20,938 nucleotides of DNA from Perkinsus olseni (GCA_013115135.1 JABANP010000715.1:1-20938); one strand, 5' to 3'. Positions 1 to 8,156 are shown, numbered from the stretch's first letter. Program-made: numbers and translations. The notes: generated from the letters alone by a model not told the origin.

Positions 1-1083
1 TGCTTCTATTGCCCAAACGCTCTTACAGGGATGTAATGGCCGTGCTCTACCAACTTTGTACTAGAGGGGTTCTGCGGCCCCGAGTGAATCGAAAGTCGGC
101 CAACCACCTCCCTGAGCGCGTGGTGATGATATCAGCGCCGGCCTTCTGACTACAAACCTCCAGCTACGCCCATTCGGTGGGATCACGCCCGCATGGAAAC
201 TTCCCAGCAATCAGCATTAAATCACATAGAATCCCTTCGAAAGTGATTTCTTTACGGGATAGCGAGCTTGGATGATCTGAGTATGATGCGTCCGTGTATG
301 ATTCGAAAGAAGACGAAACCACGCGTAAAATCAGAACCTTATCGGGTAAGTCAATCACAATCACCTCCTAAATCAGAATCCGCAGACCATCCCTGGTCGT
401 GTGGAGTGGGCACTTTTGTGACAACCATCTCCACTCTCTACCTGATATCAGCATCACTGTGCGCTTTACACTCAATGCGTACAGGTAATACTCAATGAGT
501 ATCACTCATTGAGGATACGCGCTAGATCACGCTGTATATCACATTATCTTGTGTGAGCTTGAAGTCCAACACCGACAGTACGGCTTAGTTAGGCCAGCAT
601 CACCGGCGTATTTCTCTATGGAGGGTCAGTTCAGCCTGTTGAATAGGCCCCGTTCATCAAACCAAGGAATGTTGCTCTCAGACCGAGATCATCGTCAGCT
701 GGGGTACTTCCTTTCCTCCCGGCTAATCCCGCTTCCACAGCTGCGCGGGCTGTGCACGACCACGAAACACTAGCGCTTCCCACAGTGTGACTGACGCTTC
801 CATCACATTATCAATCTTTCTTTGACCCTCGTCCCATCTATCTACGCTGTACTAAGTGGTAGCGCGGTTGCGGTAGGCCACCGTGCGCGCAGGAGACAAC
901 GCGCGTGCGGCACGCGCCGGGCCTTCGATCGATACTCCTTCCCCAGCTATCAAGGCACATCGCAGCCTTGGTATCTATCTGCGGGTGTTCGCCAAGTAGT
1001 ATTTTCCCTCATCAGTTTTGTTGGTCGACCAACCTTCATCCCTACCACAGTAATATCATCCCTCATCAATGCAAAGCCACGGC

Positions 1084-1854
1084 ATGTCTAACATGAGTAT
1101 CATCATCCTATCATTATCGCTTACTTCGGCCCTACTTTTCGGTTTGGTGGAGGCTCAACCTGCTGGGAGATTCGAGCTCAAGTCTGAGAAGTGCAACGTG
1201 ATTTTTGATGTGAAAGATGACGGAGCGGTGACTCTACTGTTCTTTTGTAATGATCAACTTGTCATCAGTGACACCGGATACCCATCTGATGGCTTGAAGC
1301 TTCTCCCCATTGGTGACAACAACTACACCATCGACTTCTCCCAGTCTCTCTCAAGTATCGATTCCTGGTATACCCAGATTGAGACGGGTTGCTCTGATGT
1401 TCGTCCCATCGATGGTGATCTAGGCACCATCTCCTTCGTCGACGATGATCACCTTTCCACTAGTCTGGAAGGACAGGCGCATGTATTCACGAGATCTACT
1501 TTCACCCTGAGCCCTCAACTGCAGCACTACCAGTACACTGACCAAGACTTCGAGCTTTCTTTCTATACGGCTTCTCACTCGGTATACCCGGTAGCAAGAT
1601 GCAAGGCTTCCGACCAGCAGATATCGACGCAGTTGCAAGTCTTTGAAGACAGGACCTCCAAGCCGTATCTGGTATATAGCGTCCGTTCGAGTAGTTCCGA
1701 GAATTTGCAGATATTCAAAGATAGGATCACTAAAGAGTGCTCGATACCCCTCCAGGTTGACGACTTGTCCTACTTCGCCGCCGATACCTCTCGAACGCTC
1801 TTCACTCAGCTCGAAGGCGTAAGGATACATCTCCGGCCTATGAGTTTTTCGTAA
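1084..1854 (+). CDS. Small secreted protein of unknown function, copy A
   Basis: A 256-aa open frame. I chose the ATG at 1084 (Met-Ser-Asn-Met) over the ATG at 1069 because only the 1084 start is kept in the duplicate gene. Residues 1-24 look like a signal peptide: a hydrophobic core rich in Ile, Leu and Ser, ending Val-Glu-Ala before Gln-Pro-Ala. The mature part is acidic and rich in Ser, Asp and Thr. It has five cysteines (37, 55, 103, 173, 219) and one N-glycosylation sequon (Asn80-Tyr-Thr). There is no further membrane segment and no domain I recognise. The likely fate is secretion or an endomembrane compartment. A GTAAGG inside the last codons (about 1820) could be a splice donor, so the C terminus is less certain than the rest. 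The paralogue at 3978 differs at 13 residues. Confidence 0.75.
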   Translation: MSNMSIIILSLSLTSALLFGLVEAQPAGRFELKSEKCNVIFDVKDDGAVTLLFFCNDQLVISDTGYPSDGLKLLPIGDNNYTIDFSQSLSSIDSWYTQIETGCSDVRPIDGDLGTISFVDDDHLSTSLEGQAHVFTRSTFTLSPQLQHYQYTDQDFELSFYTASHSVYPVARCKASDQQISTQLQVFEDRTSKPYLVYSVRSSSSENLQIFKDRITKECSIPLQVDDLSYFAADTSRTLFTQLEGVRIHLRPMSFS

Positions 1855-1892
1855 GGTGTTCACTCGCCGACGACCATGCGTCGCGACGTGAC

Positions 1893-1907
1893 CTCTTATA
1901 ATAAGAG
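1893..1907. repeat. Perfect 15-bp palindrome after gene copy A
   Basis: CTCTTAT and ATAAGAG flank a single A, 39 bases past the stop codon. The same element is present downstream of gene copy B. It could form a short hairpin in the 3' untranslated region. Confidence 0.5.
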
Positions 1908-1951
1908 TCTTATCAGCCTGTCGTTGTGTAAGGGTTTTTTGTACCGCTTCG

Positions 1952-1979
1952 CCACCAGAGGGAGAATCCCCACTGGTGG
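1952..1979 (+). promoter_or_regulatory. 3' hairpin downstream of secreted gene copy A
   Basis: CCACCAG (1952-1958) pairs with CTGGTGG (1973-1979). Inside it GGGA (1960-1963) pairs with TCCC (1967-1970) around a GAA triloop, with a 1x2 internal loop between the stems. It lies about 100 bases after the stop codon and is identical in the duplicate at 4846-4873. A role in mRNA 3'-end formation or stability is inference. Confidence 0.5.
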
Positions 1980-2340
1980 TAACTTCATCTCTAGTGGATG
2001 ACATCAAAGGTCATTTCACCGCTGTTTGAGAGCTTCAAGACACGATTCAGTCAGTTGTGGTCGTCGACGCATGTAAAGTCGAGAAACTTCCAGCTTTTTC
2101 ATCTCTTCTTCTAAAACCGATCATTGGCAGTATTGTAGGCATCGTGCTGGTAGAATCGAGCGTGGATATGGCATCCTCGTACGTATTCGCCCATAGTAGC
2201 GCAGACGCTCAACGTCTGCGTCCACGATGACCGTCGGAAACCTGATTTCTATCACTGGTCGGAAATACTTGCGTTAGTCTGTGTGATATTAACGGACATT
2301 CGATAATCGAGTTACTCGTTTTTATGACGCAATTGAACGC

Positions 2341-2708
2341 AAAGCGAGAGAGGACATGAGCTGCTTCGCCATCCTCGGCTGAACACCGATCGAGCGCGTA
2401 TGATGTGCCGTTGCCAACGGCCCGTTGGCATACCTCAGTTACCCGTTCTCGTCACGGCCAGTGAAGGTACTCGTACCATACGCTGCAAAGTCGACTCTTT
2501 CGCCCCAGGTTGTGATTGTACTGAGGATATTCCGGGTCCTGCCGTCCTTAAGGTAGGCGACGAAAATTCCGAGTGGCCCACCGAACCAACAAGGGGTAGT
2601 GTCATCGGCTCTGCCGAAACTATTGCCAGCTGAGGAGACTAGCAAGATGCCATTCAGCTCTGCGGAGTGAAGAGAATTCCAGAAGAGACGCTGCTGAGCC
2701 TGGTGTAT
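2341..2708 (-). pseudogene. Broken subtilisin-like (S8) serine protease fragment
   Basis: On the minus strand a frame open from 2708 encodes the central part of a subtilisin catalytic domain. The oxyanion-hole motif Ser-Ser-Ala-Gly-Asn has its Asn codon at 2622-2624. It is followed by a Pro-Cys-Trp segment, a Phe-Val-Ala-Tyr strand and the Trp-Gly-Glu-Arg-Val-Asp-Phe-Ala-Ala-Tyr-Gly block. A stop follows Asp-Glu-Asn-Gly near 2439. In another frame the catalytic serine motif Asn-Gly-Thr-Ser-Tyr-Ala appears, with its Ser codon at 2401-2403, and helix-like sequence then continues in a third frame. I could not find the catalytic Asp or His regions upstream. The fragment ends at the edge of the duplicated segment. 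It could be an exon set with unseen small introns, but the frame changes favour a decayed copy. Confidence 0.6.
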
Positions 2709-2896
2709 CTACACAGAGGTCCATGTCGGACTCCTTGTCGTATGCCAGGGCCGGCTACGGAGAGAACCGGCATAGTGCAACGGTGACAACAGGCGTGACG
2801 TCGAGGGTACGACGCTAGCACATAGGACATCCGTACCCAAACTTGGAGTCGCGATTTACACCCTCATTCGATGTGATCCTCTATTGCCTCGGACTC
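2709..2896. other. Spacer between duplicated segments, no gene seen
   Basis: The minus strand here should hold the N-terminal half of the protease domain, but no Asp or His catalytic motif is visible in any frame. Nothing else was recognised. Confidence 0.4.
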
Positions 2897-3977
2897 TGCT
2901 TCTATTGCCCAAACGCTCTACAGGGATGTAATGGCCGTGCTCTACCAACTTTGTACTAGAGGGGTTCTGCGGCCCCGAGTGAATCGAAAGTCGGCCAACC
3001 AACTCCCTGAGCGCGTGGTGATGATATCAGCGCCGGCCTTCTGACTACAAACCTCCAGCTACGTCCATTCGGTGGGATCACGCCCGCATGGAAACTTCCC
3101 AGCAATCAGCATTAAATCACATAGAATCCCTTCGGAAGTGATTTCTTTACGGGATAGCGAGGTTGGATGATCTGAGTATGATGCGTCCGTGTATGATTCG
3201 AAAGGAGACGGAACCACGCGTAAAATCAGAACCTTATCGGGTAAGCTAATCACAATCACTTTCCAAATCAGAATCCGCAGACCATCCCTGGTCGTGTCAA
3301 GTGTGCACTTTAGCGACAACCATCTCCACTCTCTACCCGATATCAGTATCATCCTGAGCTTTACACTCAATGCGTACAGGTAATACTCAATGAGTATCAC
3401 TCATTGAGGATATGCGCTAGATCACGCTGTTTATCACATTATCTTGTGTGAGCTTGAAGTCCAACACCGACAGTACGGCTTAGTTAGGCCAGCATCACCG
3501 GCGTATTTCTCTATGGAGGGTCAGTTCAGCCTGTTGAATAGGCCCCGTTCATCAAACCAAGGAATGTTGCTCTCAGACCGAGATCATCGTCAGCTGGGGT
3601 ACTTCCTTTCCTCCCGGCTAATTCCGCTTCCACAGCTGCGCGGGCTGTGCACGACCACGAAACACTAGCGCTTCCCACAGTGTGACTGACGCTTCCATCA
3701 CATTATCAATCTTTCTTTGACCCTCGTCCCATCTATCTACGCTGTACTAAGTAGTAGCGCGGTTGCGGTAGGCCACCGTGCGCGCAGGAGACAACGCGCG
3801 TGCGGCACGCGCCGGGCCTTCGATCGATACTCCTTCCCCAGCTATCAAGGCACATCGCAGCCTTGGTATCTATCTGCGGGTGTTCGCCAAGTAGTATTTT
3901 CCCTCATCAGTTTTGTTGGTCGACCAACCTTCATCCCTACCACAGTAATATCATCCCTCATCAATCAAAGCCACGGC

Positions 3978-4748
3978 ATGTCTAACATGAGTATCATCAT
4001 CCTATCATTATCGCTTACTTCGGCCCTACTCTTCGGTTTGGTGGAGGCTCAACCTGCTGGGAGATTCGAGCTCAAGTCTGAGAAGTACAACGTGATTTTT
4101 GATGTGAAAGATGACGGAGCGGTGACTCTACTGTTCTTTTGTAATGATCAACTTGTCATCAGTGACACCGGATACCCATCTGATGGTTTGAAGCTTCTTC
4201 CCATTGGTGGTAACAGTTACACCATCGACTTCTCCCAGTCTCTCTCAAGTATCGATTCCTGGTATACCCAGATTGAGACGGGTTGCTCTGATGTTCGTCC
4301 CATCGACGGTGATCTAGCCACCATCTCCTTCGCCGACGATGATCATCTTTCCGCTAGTCTGGAAGGACACCCTCAAGTTTTCCCGAGATCTACTTTCACC
4401 CTGAGCCCTCAACTGCAGCACTACCAGTACACTGACGGAGACTTCGAGCTTTCTTTCTATACGGCTTCTCACTCGGTATACCCAGTAGCAAGATGCAAGG
4501 CTTCTGACCAGCAGATATCGACGCAGTTGCAAGTCTTTGAAGACAGGACCTCCAAGCCGTATCTGGTATATAGCGTCCGTTCGAGTAGTTCCGAGAATTT
4601 GCAGATATTCAAAGATAGGATCACTAAAGAGTGCTCGATACCCCTCGAGGTTGACGACTTGTCCTACTTCGCCGCCGATACCTCTCGAACGCTCTTCACT
4701 CAGCTCGAAGACGTAAGGATACATCTCCGGCCTATGAGTTTTTCGTAA
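3978..4748 (+). CDS. Small secreted protein of unknown function, copy B
   Basis: A 256-aa paralogue of the gene at 1084, with the same start context, the same signal peptide (residues 1-24) and the same stop. The frame is open far upstream, to 3717, but only because a single-base deletion fused it to 5' flank; the conserved ATG at 3978 followed by a signal peptide is the better start. Differences from copy A are C37Y, D78G, N80S, G114A, V119A, T126A, Q131H, A132P, H133Q, T136P, Q154G, Q224E and G245D. As a result this copy has four cysteines instead of five after the signal peptide and lacks the Asn80 glycosylation sequon. Seven of the thirteen changes fall in residues 114-136. The function is not recognised. 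Confidence 0.75.
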   Translation: MSNMSIIILSLSLTSALLFGLVEAQPAGRFELKSEKYNVIFDVKDDGAVTLLFFCNDQLVISDTGYPSDGLKLLPIGGNSYTIDFSQSLSSIDSWYTQIETGCSDVRPIDGDLATISFADDDHLSASLEGHPQVFPRSTFTLSPQLQHYQYTDGDFELSFYTASHSVYPVARCKASDQQISTQLQVFEDRTSKPYLVYSVRSSSSENLQIFKDRITKECSIPLEVDDLSYFAADTSRTLFTQLEDVRIHLRPMSFS

Positions 4749-4845
4749 GGTGTTCACTCGCCGACGACCATGCGTCGCGACGTGACCTCTTATAATAAGA
4801 GTCTTATTAGCCTGTCGTTGTGTAAGGGTTTTTTGTACCGCTTCG

Positions 4846-4873
4846 CCACCAGAGGGAGAATCCCCACTGGTGG
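4846..4873 (+). promoter_or_regulatory. 3' hairpin downstream of secreted gene copy B
   Basis: Identical to the element at 1952-1979: a CCACCAG/CTGGTGG outer stem, a GGGA/TCCC inner stem and a GAA loop. It lies about 100 bases beyond the stop codon at 4748. Confidence 0.5.
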
Positions 4874-5304
4874 TAACTTCATCTCTAGTGGATGACATCA
4901 AAGGTCATTTCACCGCTGTTTGAGAGCTTCAAGACACGATTCAGTAAGTTGTGGTCGTCGACGCATGTAAACTCGAGATTTTCAAGCCTTTCATCTCTTC
5001 TTTCGAAACCGATCATTGGCAATATTGTAAGCATCGTGCTGGTAGAATCAAGCGTGGCTATGGCATCCTCGTACGTATTCGCCTATAGTAGCGCAGACGC
5101 TCAACGCCTGCGTCCACGATGACCGTCGTAAACCTGATTTCTATCGCTGGTGGAGATACCTGCGTTAGTCTGTGGGATATCAACGGACATTCGACAATTG
5201 AGTTACTCGTTCTTATGACACCTTCGTGTGTATCGTGGAGATTCGAGGACATCGAACCGATGCCGAATGCCACCCCTCGGAGGAGACCTATCCTTGGGTG
5301 TATC

Positions 5305-5460
5305 TCATCCAGTATAATTACATTTAGTGGGCAGTTCGCCCATGGGGCCAACTCGTCCATCTCAATTCGCCCAGTATAAAATCGCCCAGTTATTTCATCC
5401 AGTGCGGCAGTTATGCTGGCCCAGAGGGATTTTGAACCGTGATGAATAAATTCGCCAAGT
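5305..5460. repeat. Cluster of nine-base motifs TC(G/A)(C/T)CCAGT
   Basis: The motif occurs at 5305-5313 (TCATCCAGT), 5367-5375 (TCGCCCAGT), 5382-5390 (TCGCCCAGT) and 5395-5403 (TCATCCAGT), with a variant at 5452-5460 (TCGCCAAGT). Three copies sit 13-15 bases apart with AT-rich spacers. This could be a protein-binding array or a decayed short repeat. Confidence 0.45.
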
Positions 5461-5498
5461 CTCATCTTATCAATGGCCCGGATGAGATGAGACTGGCG
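5453..5498. repeat. Long imperfect hairpin
   Basis: GTCTCATCT (5459-5467) is perfectly complementary to AGATGAGAC (5485-5493). The stem extends outward as CGCCA against TGGCG with one bulged A, giving about 14 paired bases around a 17-base loop. It overlaps the last copy of the motif cluster. Confidence 0.55.
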
Positions 5499-5794
5499 AT
5501 TAAGGAGTCCTGAACCAGGACCCGGATAAAGCTGCAGGATGATCAAAACATACAGTGGTATCAGAAACATTCATGTTTGTTGTTGTTACAGCTGCAGATT
5601 CTCTCGACGTAGTACATGACCTTCGAGAAGAGCTTGGAAATCAAAGCGTGCAAATAGTCGTTCGCTGAATATGATGGTATATTTAGCTCTCTCTCCTCAC
5701 ACCGAGTGACAATTCACCAGCGACACTATAAAAGGGAGAAGTGCTAAGTATATGACGAATAGTAAGATTGGTATCGTACTACTGGTATGCACTA

Positions 5795-5836
5795 GTACTA
5801 GTTCAAGTAATAGTTCAAGTAATAGTTCCGTACCGG
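5795..5836. repeat. Short 12-base tandem repeat
   Basis: AGTTCAAGTAAT is repeated about two and a half times, and a related block (GGTAATAGTTCAGG) follows just downstream. An open frame across this and the adjacent pyrimidine tract is low-complexity and not a gene. Confidence 0.5.
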
Positions 5837-5907
5837 AACTTCCGGTAATAGTTCAGGTACAGGTTAACGGAAGTATAATGATAAGGAAATATACTTATCT
5901 TATTTAT

Positions 5908-6000
5908 CTTTCTTTCTTTTCTTTTTTCTTCTTTTTTCCCCTTTTTTCTTTTTCTTTCTCTTTTTTTCTTTTCATTTTTTCCTTTCTTTTTTTATATCTA
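5908..6000 (-). repeat. Purine-rich LINE tail (pyrimidine tract on plus strand)
   Basis: About 90 bases of almost pure T and C on the plus strand, equal to an A-rich, G-interrupted tail on the minus strand. It sits exactly where the poly(A)-like end of the LINE remnant should be, just past its stop codon. Confidence 0.7.
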
Positions 6001-6046
6001 GCCAAAGTAGAACACGATAGACAAGGCACGGACGCCCAGCAGACGA

Positions 6047-6832
6047 TTATGCGACTTGGGGGATCGTCACTCCCACGCTAAGCAAACGCTCAAGGGCCTT
6101 TATCCTCTTCTTGCTGATGCTGAACTGGCCAAGAGTACCATTGGGATGCACCCACTGCGGCCTAGCAACCCCCGGGCATCTTATTGCCCTGTGTCTGGGT
6201 GTTTCGGCCTCTCGCAGCTGGCACTTCTGACGATACGGATCCGAGGCTCTGCCGATGCGGTGCATGTATGCTCTGTAATGTCTTGCATGCCCGATGACCA
6301 GGCCGGCGAGCTTTGGTCCAGCGGCGATGTGATCTTGGACGATCCTTCTCTGGCGCTGGGATCCACACAACGCGCGAAGCCTTTCATTCAACTGCCTTAC
6401 CCGAGCCGCACACTCCCTCTCGGACGCTCTCTTCAGTAGTGAGGCCGTGTGGGCCCTTGGAGCCGGACAGCTCACGCTGACTCCATGGTGCCTTGCGTCT
6501 TTGGCCCTTTTGTCCACAAGATCGCTCGGTGCTATTGACCCCGTGTGACTCGGGATCCACGCCAGGCGCACCTTATCACCCAGCTGATATAATATATCAG
6601 ATATATGAGGGTCCTCACGCGGCCAAGCGTCTCGCTCCAGGGCCCGTCTCGCTCGCAGCATCTGCAGGCACACTAGGGAGTCTGAAAAGAGCGTAACCTT
6701 CTCGACTCCTTGCATTCTTGCAAGGTGTGTGAGTGCTCTCTCGATCGCTAGCATTTCAGCTTGTCCTATTACGGCATATGTGACAGCTGAAAGCTTGCGG
6801 AGAGAAAGCGATTCAGCATCTCCATTGAGCTT
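6047..6832 (-). pseudogene. LINE ORF2 C-terminal fragment with RNase H domain
   Basis: The frame is open from 6832; the first in-frame Met is at 6754. RNase H type I blocks are visible in order: Ala-Glu-Met-Leu-Ala-Ile-Glu-Arg-Ala (the Glu motif), Phe-Ser-Asp-Ser-Leu (the second Asp) and Trp-Ile-Pro-Ser-His-Thr-Gly followed by Val-Asp-Lys-Arg-Ala (the final His/Asp block). The first Asp block and everything upstream (endonuclease, reverse transcriptase) are absent. After RNase H comes the family-typical His-Tyr-Arg-Ala-Tyr-Met segment and a Cys/His element, where the expected first Cys appears to be Arg (Pro-Tyr-Arg-Gln-Lys-Cys), with Arg-His-Arg and Arg-Cys-Pro following. Truncation and the lost Cys mark it as a dead copy, although the remaining frame is intact. 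Confidence 0.75.
6584..6600. repeat. Perfect 17-bp AT-rich palindrome in LINE remnant
   Basis: CTGATATA and TATATCAG flank a single A. It lies within the RNase H coding part of the LINE relic. Confidence 0.65.
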
Positions 6833-7414
6833 TCATCGAGGGTTCTGTCAAAGTTTCTCTGATGTCCTTTCTCCGCAAGCTGCCTTTCTTCAAGTGCGGC
6901 AGGATTCCAAAAAGGGGCCGTCGATCGTAGAAGCGCTCTAGTCGATTCCCTACGCTGGAGAGTATGTCACTTCCTGCCCAGCTATGCACCGTTTATAACC
7001 AGCGGTAAGAAAGAGCTCGCCGACACTGCCTTCGATGGTCTCAATGTTGCGGCACTTGCAAGGCCCTGAGCAAGATTCCTGAGGAAGCGAATAATTTTCT
7101 ATTTGAATCGTGCAAGTATGTGTCACACACTATGTGAGCGAATGAAATTGGTTGCACTCGCGTGCGGCCTTCAGCACTCCTTTCGCAAATCGTCGATCTT
7201 CAGATCAGTCATTGACTGACAGTCAATCGAGTTATTGTTCATCCGCTCGGTGACCGCGGGGTGGAACTCGTGGGAGACCCCTCATGCACAGTGCTTCGTC
7301 AAAGAGGAGCAGGCAATGGATTACAAGTTGTAATTTACAACTATCACGAGACTCACACAAGTAAGGAAAGTTGTAGAATTGTAAAATTTGGCACTCATCA
7401 GTGACATCCTCCTC
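6833..7414. other. Spacer, no gene seen
   Basis: No coding exon or RNA gene was recognised. It contains one arm of the inverted match at the LINE 5' end (6866-6880) and a perfect AT-rich palindrome at 7326-7342. Confidence 0.4.
7326..7342. repeat. Perfect one-base-centred palindrome
   Basis: AGTTGTAA and TTACAACT flank a single T. It is one of several similar elements between 6584 and 8837. Confidence 0.7.
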
Positions 7415-7680
7415 CCGTGACACGGGACCCGTGTAGCATATGTCTTGATCGGACGGGTGAAACCTCTGAGTGTGGGGAGGGGGAGTGGGGCGTGCGAGCG
7501 CCGGAACCTGAGGCAAGCGCAGTTCCGTGGGAGAGCTCTCGGAACCGCCGAAGCCCCGGCGATCACGGACTTGCAGGCCCATGAAAGCCAAGTATTCGAC
7601 CAAGCACCTTGCCCTGGTAACGGTGCTAGACACGTCCAGCCCGCCCCATCCTTTGGATGGCAACGAGCTCACCCACACTC
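7415..7680 (-). pseudogene. Possible LINE endonuclease relic
   Basis: Within a minus-strand open frame starting at 7744, residues about 22-107 resemble the C-terminal half of LINE apurinic endonucleases. They show Trp-Gly-Gly, then Thr-Arg-Ala-Arg-Cys-Leu-Val-Glu-Tyr-Leu, Met-Gly-Leu-Gln-Val-Arg-Asp, a Pro-rich stretch, and Phe-His-Pro-Ser-Asp-Gln-Asp-Ile-Cys, like the family's Ser-x-Ile-Asp region. The expected Gly-Asp-Phe-Asn-Ala motif upstream is not there. The stretch is GC-rich compared with its surroundings. This is recognition of pattern only; another origin is quite possible. Confidence 0.35.
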
Positions 7681-7744
7681 TCGGTTTTGCAGGGTTCAGG
7701 GAGGGTGGCTTAAAACGAAAGAGAGGCCTGGCGGCGCGACCCAC

Positions 7745-8012
7745 GCGTCTCCGCAGGGATTCAGCCGTCTTCCTCTCGAATATAAATGAGTCAACTCAAC
7801 TCAAGTAGCCGAAGGCAGAAACAGAGTCTGATACTAGCGCTAGCTGTGCAGCTGGTGTCCCAACGCTGCACCTTTGTGTCGAATGTCCCCACACGGCCGG
7901 CTTCACCGACGGTATGTGACTCCGTCCATACCTCCAGAAGATTGTGTGCTGCTCCCGTGCACCCACGGAGGTTTCTGCCAGGTAGGAGATGTAGTCATTC
8001 AAGGATAATTCC
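7745..8012. other. Spacer, no gene seen
   Basis: Contains GAGTCAACTCAACTCAAG-like short repeats near 7786-7806. Open frames on both strands here lack recognisable features. Confidence 0.35.
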
Positions 8013-8156
8013 ATGATCGATTATCTACTCAGGCTTGCAGTATTCATATTGCTGGCGATCTCGCTGCCGGTGGCCGTCATTGCCCGGAGTGTCGCCACTA
8101 CATCCAGGCTGGATCATCATGATCCAGCAGGTCATCCGTATTGGCAGGATACATGA
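8013..8156 (+). CDS. Candidate 47-aa secreted peptide or first exon
   Basis: ATG at 8013 opens a short frame ending with TGA at 8154-8156. Residues 4-24 form a strong hydrophobic segment (Leu, Ala, Val, Phe, Ile), followed by Arg-Ser-Val-Ala and a short polar tail rich in His, Asp and Pro. That is the layout of a signal peptide plus a small mature peptide, or of a first exon carrying a signal peptide. A 19-bp perfect palindrome (8109-8127) lies inside the frame. No homologue is recognised, and short open frames of this size can occur by chance. Confidence 0.3.
   Translation: MIDYLLRLAVFILLAISLPVAVIARSVATTSRLDHHDPAGHPYWQDT
8109..8127. repeat. Perfect 19-bp palindrome
   Basis: CTGGATCAT and ATGATCCAG flank a single C. 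Confidence 0.75.

Larger units (their letters stand above)
1..2331 (+). repeat. Segmental tandem duplication, copy A
   Basis: This segment matches 2897-5219 in the same orientation with only scattered substitutions and single-base indels, for example one extra T near position 27 and one extra G near 1070. It holds the first secreted-protein gene (1084-1854) with its flanks. The copies stop matching just after position 2331. The left edge is the window edge, so this copy may extend further left. Divergence is uneven: bases 541-1083 differ from the other copy at about three positions, while 1-540, the middle of the gene and the tail after 2040 differ more. The 1-1083 flank holds no other gene I can support; the open frames there have no ATG or recognisable domain. 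Confidence 0.95.
2897..5219 (+). repeat. Segmental tandem duplication, copy B
   Basis: This is the second copy of the 1-2331 segment, same orientation, with an offset of about 2.89 kb. It begins with the same bases as window position 1 and loses similarity just after 5219. It carries the second secreted-protein gene. A one-base deletion relative to copy A, near 3965, removes the upstream ATG and joins the gene to an upstream open frame. Near 4945 copy B has a GTAAGT where copy A has GTCAGT, so a potential splice donor exists in only one copy. Confidence 0.95.
5220..5907. other. Single-copy spacer, no supported gene
   Basis: This follows the end of the duplication and precedes the LINE tail. 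It holds a motif cluster (5305-5460), a hairpin (5453-5498), a small GTCCTG/CAGGAC hairpin near 5507-5521, and a 12-base tandem repeat near 5800. A 170-codon minus-strand open frame (5058-5570) has no recognisable domain and runs through the motif cluster, so I do not call it. Confidence 0.4.
5908..6832 (-). mobile_element. 5'-truncated LINE (non-LTR) retrotransposon remnant
   Basis: Read on the minus strand, this is the 3' end of a LINE: an RNase H domain, a short cysteine/histidine-containing tail, a stop at 6047-6049, about 46 bases of 3' UTR, and then a purine-rich A/G tail. The tail is the plus-strand pyrimidine tract at 5908-6000. The 5' end is missing: the coding frame is lost near 6832, before the first RNase H aspartate block. 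An inverted match of about 14 bases (near 6792-6806 and 6866-6880, GCTTGCGGAGA type) lies at the truncated end. I found no clear target-site duplication. Confidence 0.75.

Noticed and set aside
549..773. 74-codon frame identical in both duplicated segments (also 3444-3668)
   Set aside because: It lacks an ATG (opens with TTG), and this whole flank is nearly identical between copies regardless of frame, so conservation says nothing about coding.
1420..2007. 195-codon open frame on the minus strand, also present at 4314-4901
   Set aside because: It is antisense to the secreted-protein genes. Its presence in both copies only reflects the duplication, and its sequence looks like a shadow frame without domains.
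3717..3977. 87-codon N-terminal extension of secreted gene copy B
   Set aside because: It is open only because of a one-base deletion relative to copy A. The conserved ATG at 3978 is followed directly by a signal peptide.
5752..6081. 109-codon plus-strand frame with Ser/Asn and Phe-rich tracts
   Set aside because: It translates a short tandem repeat and the pyrimidine tract, which is better explained as the tail of the minus-strand LINE.
6056..6439. 127-codon plus-strand frame
   Set aside because: It is antisense to the LINE RNase H frame, which has recognisable motifs.
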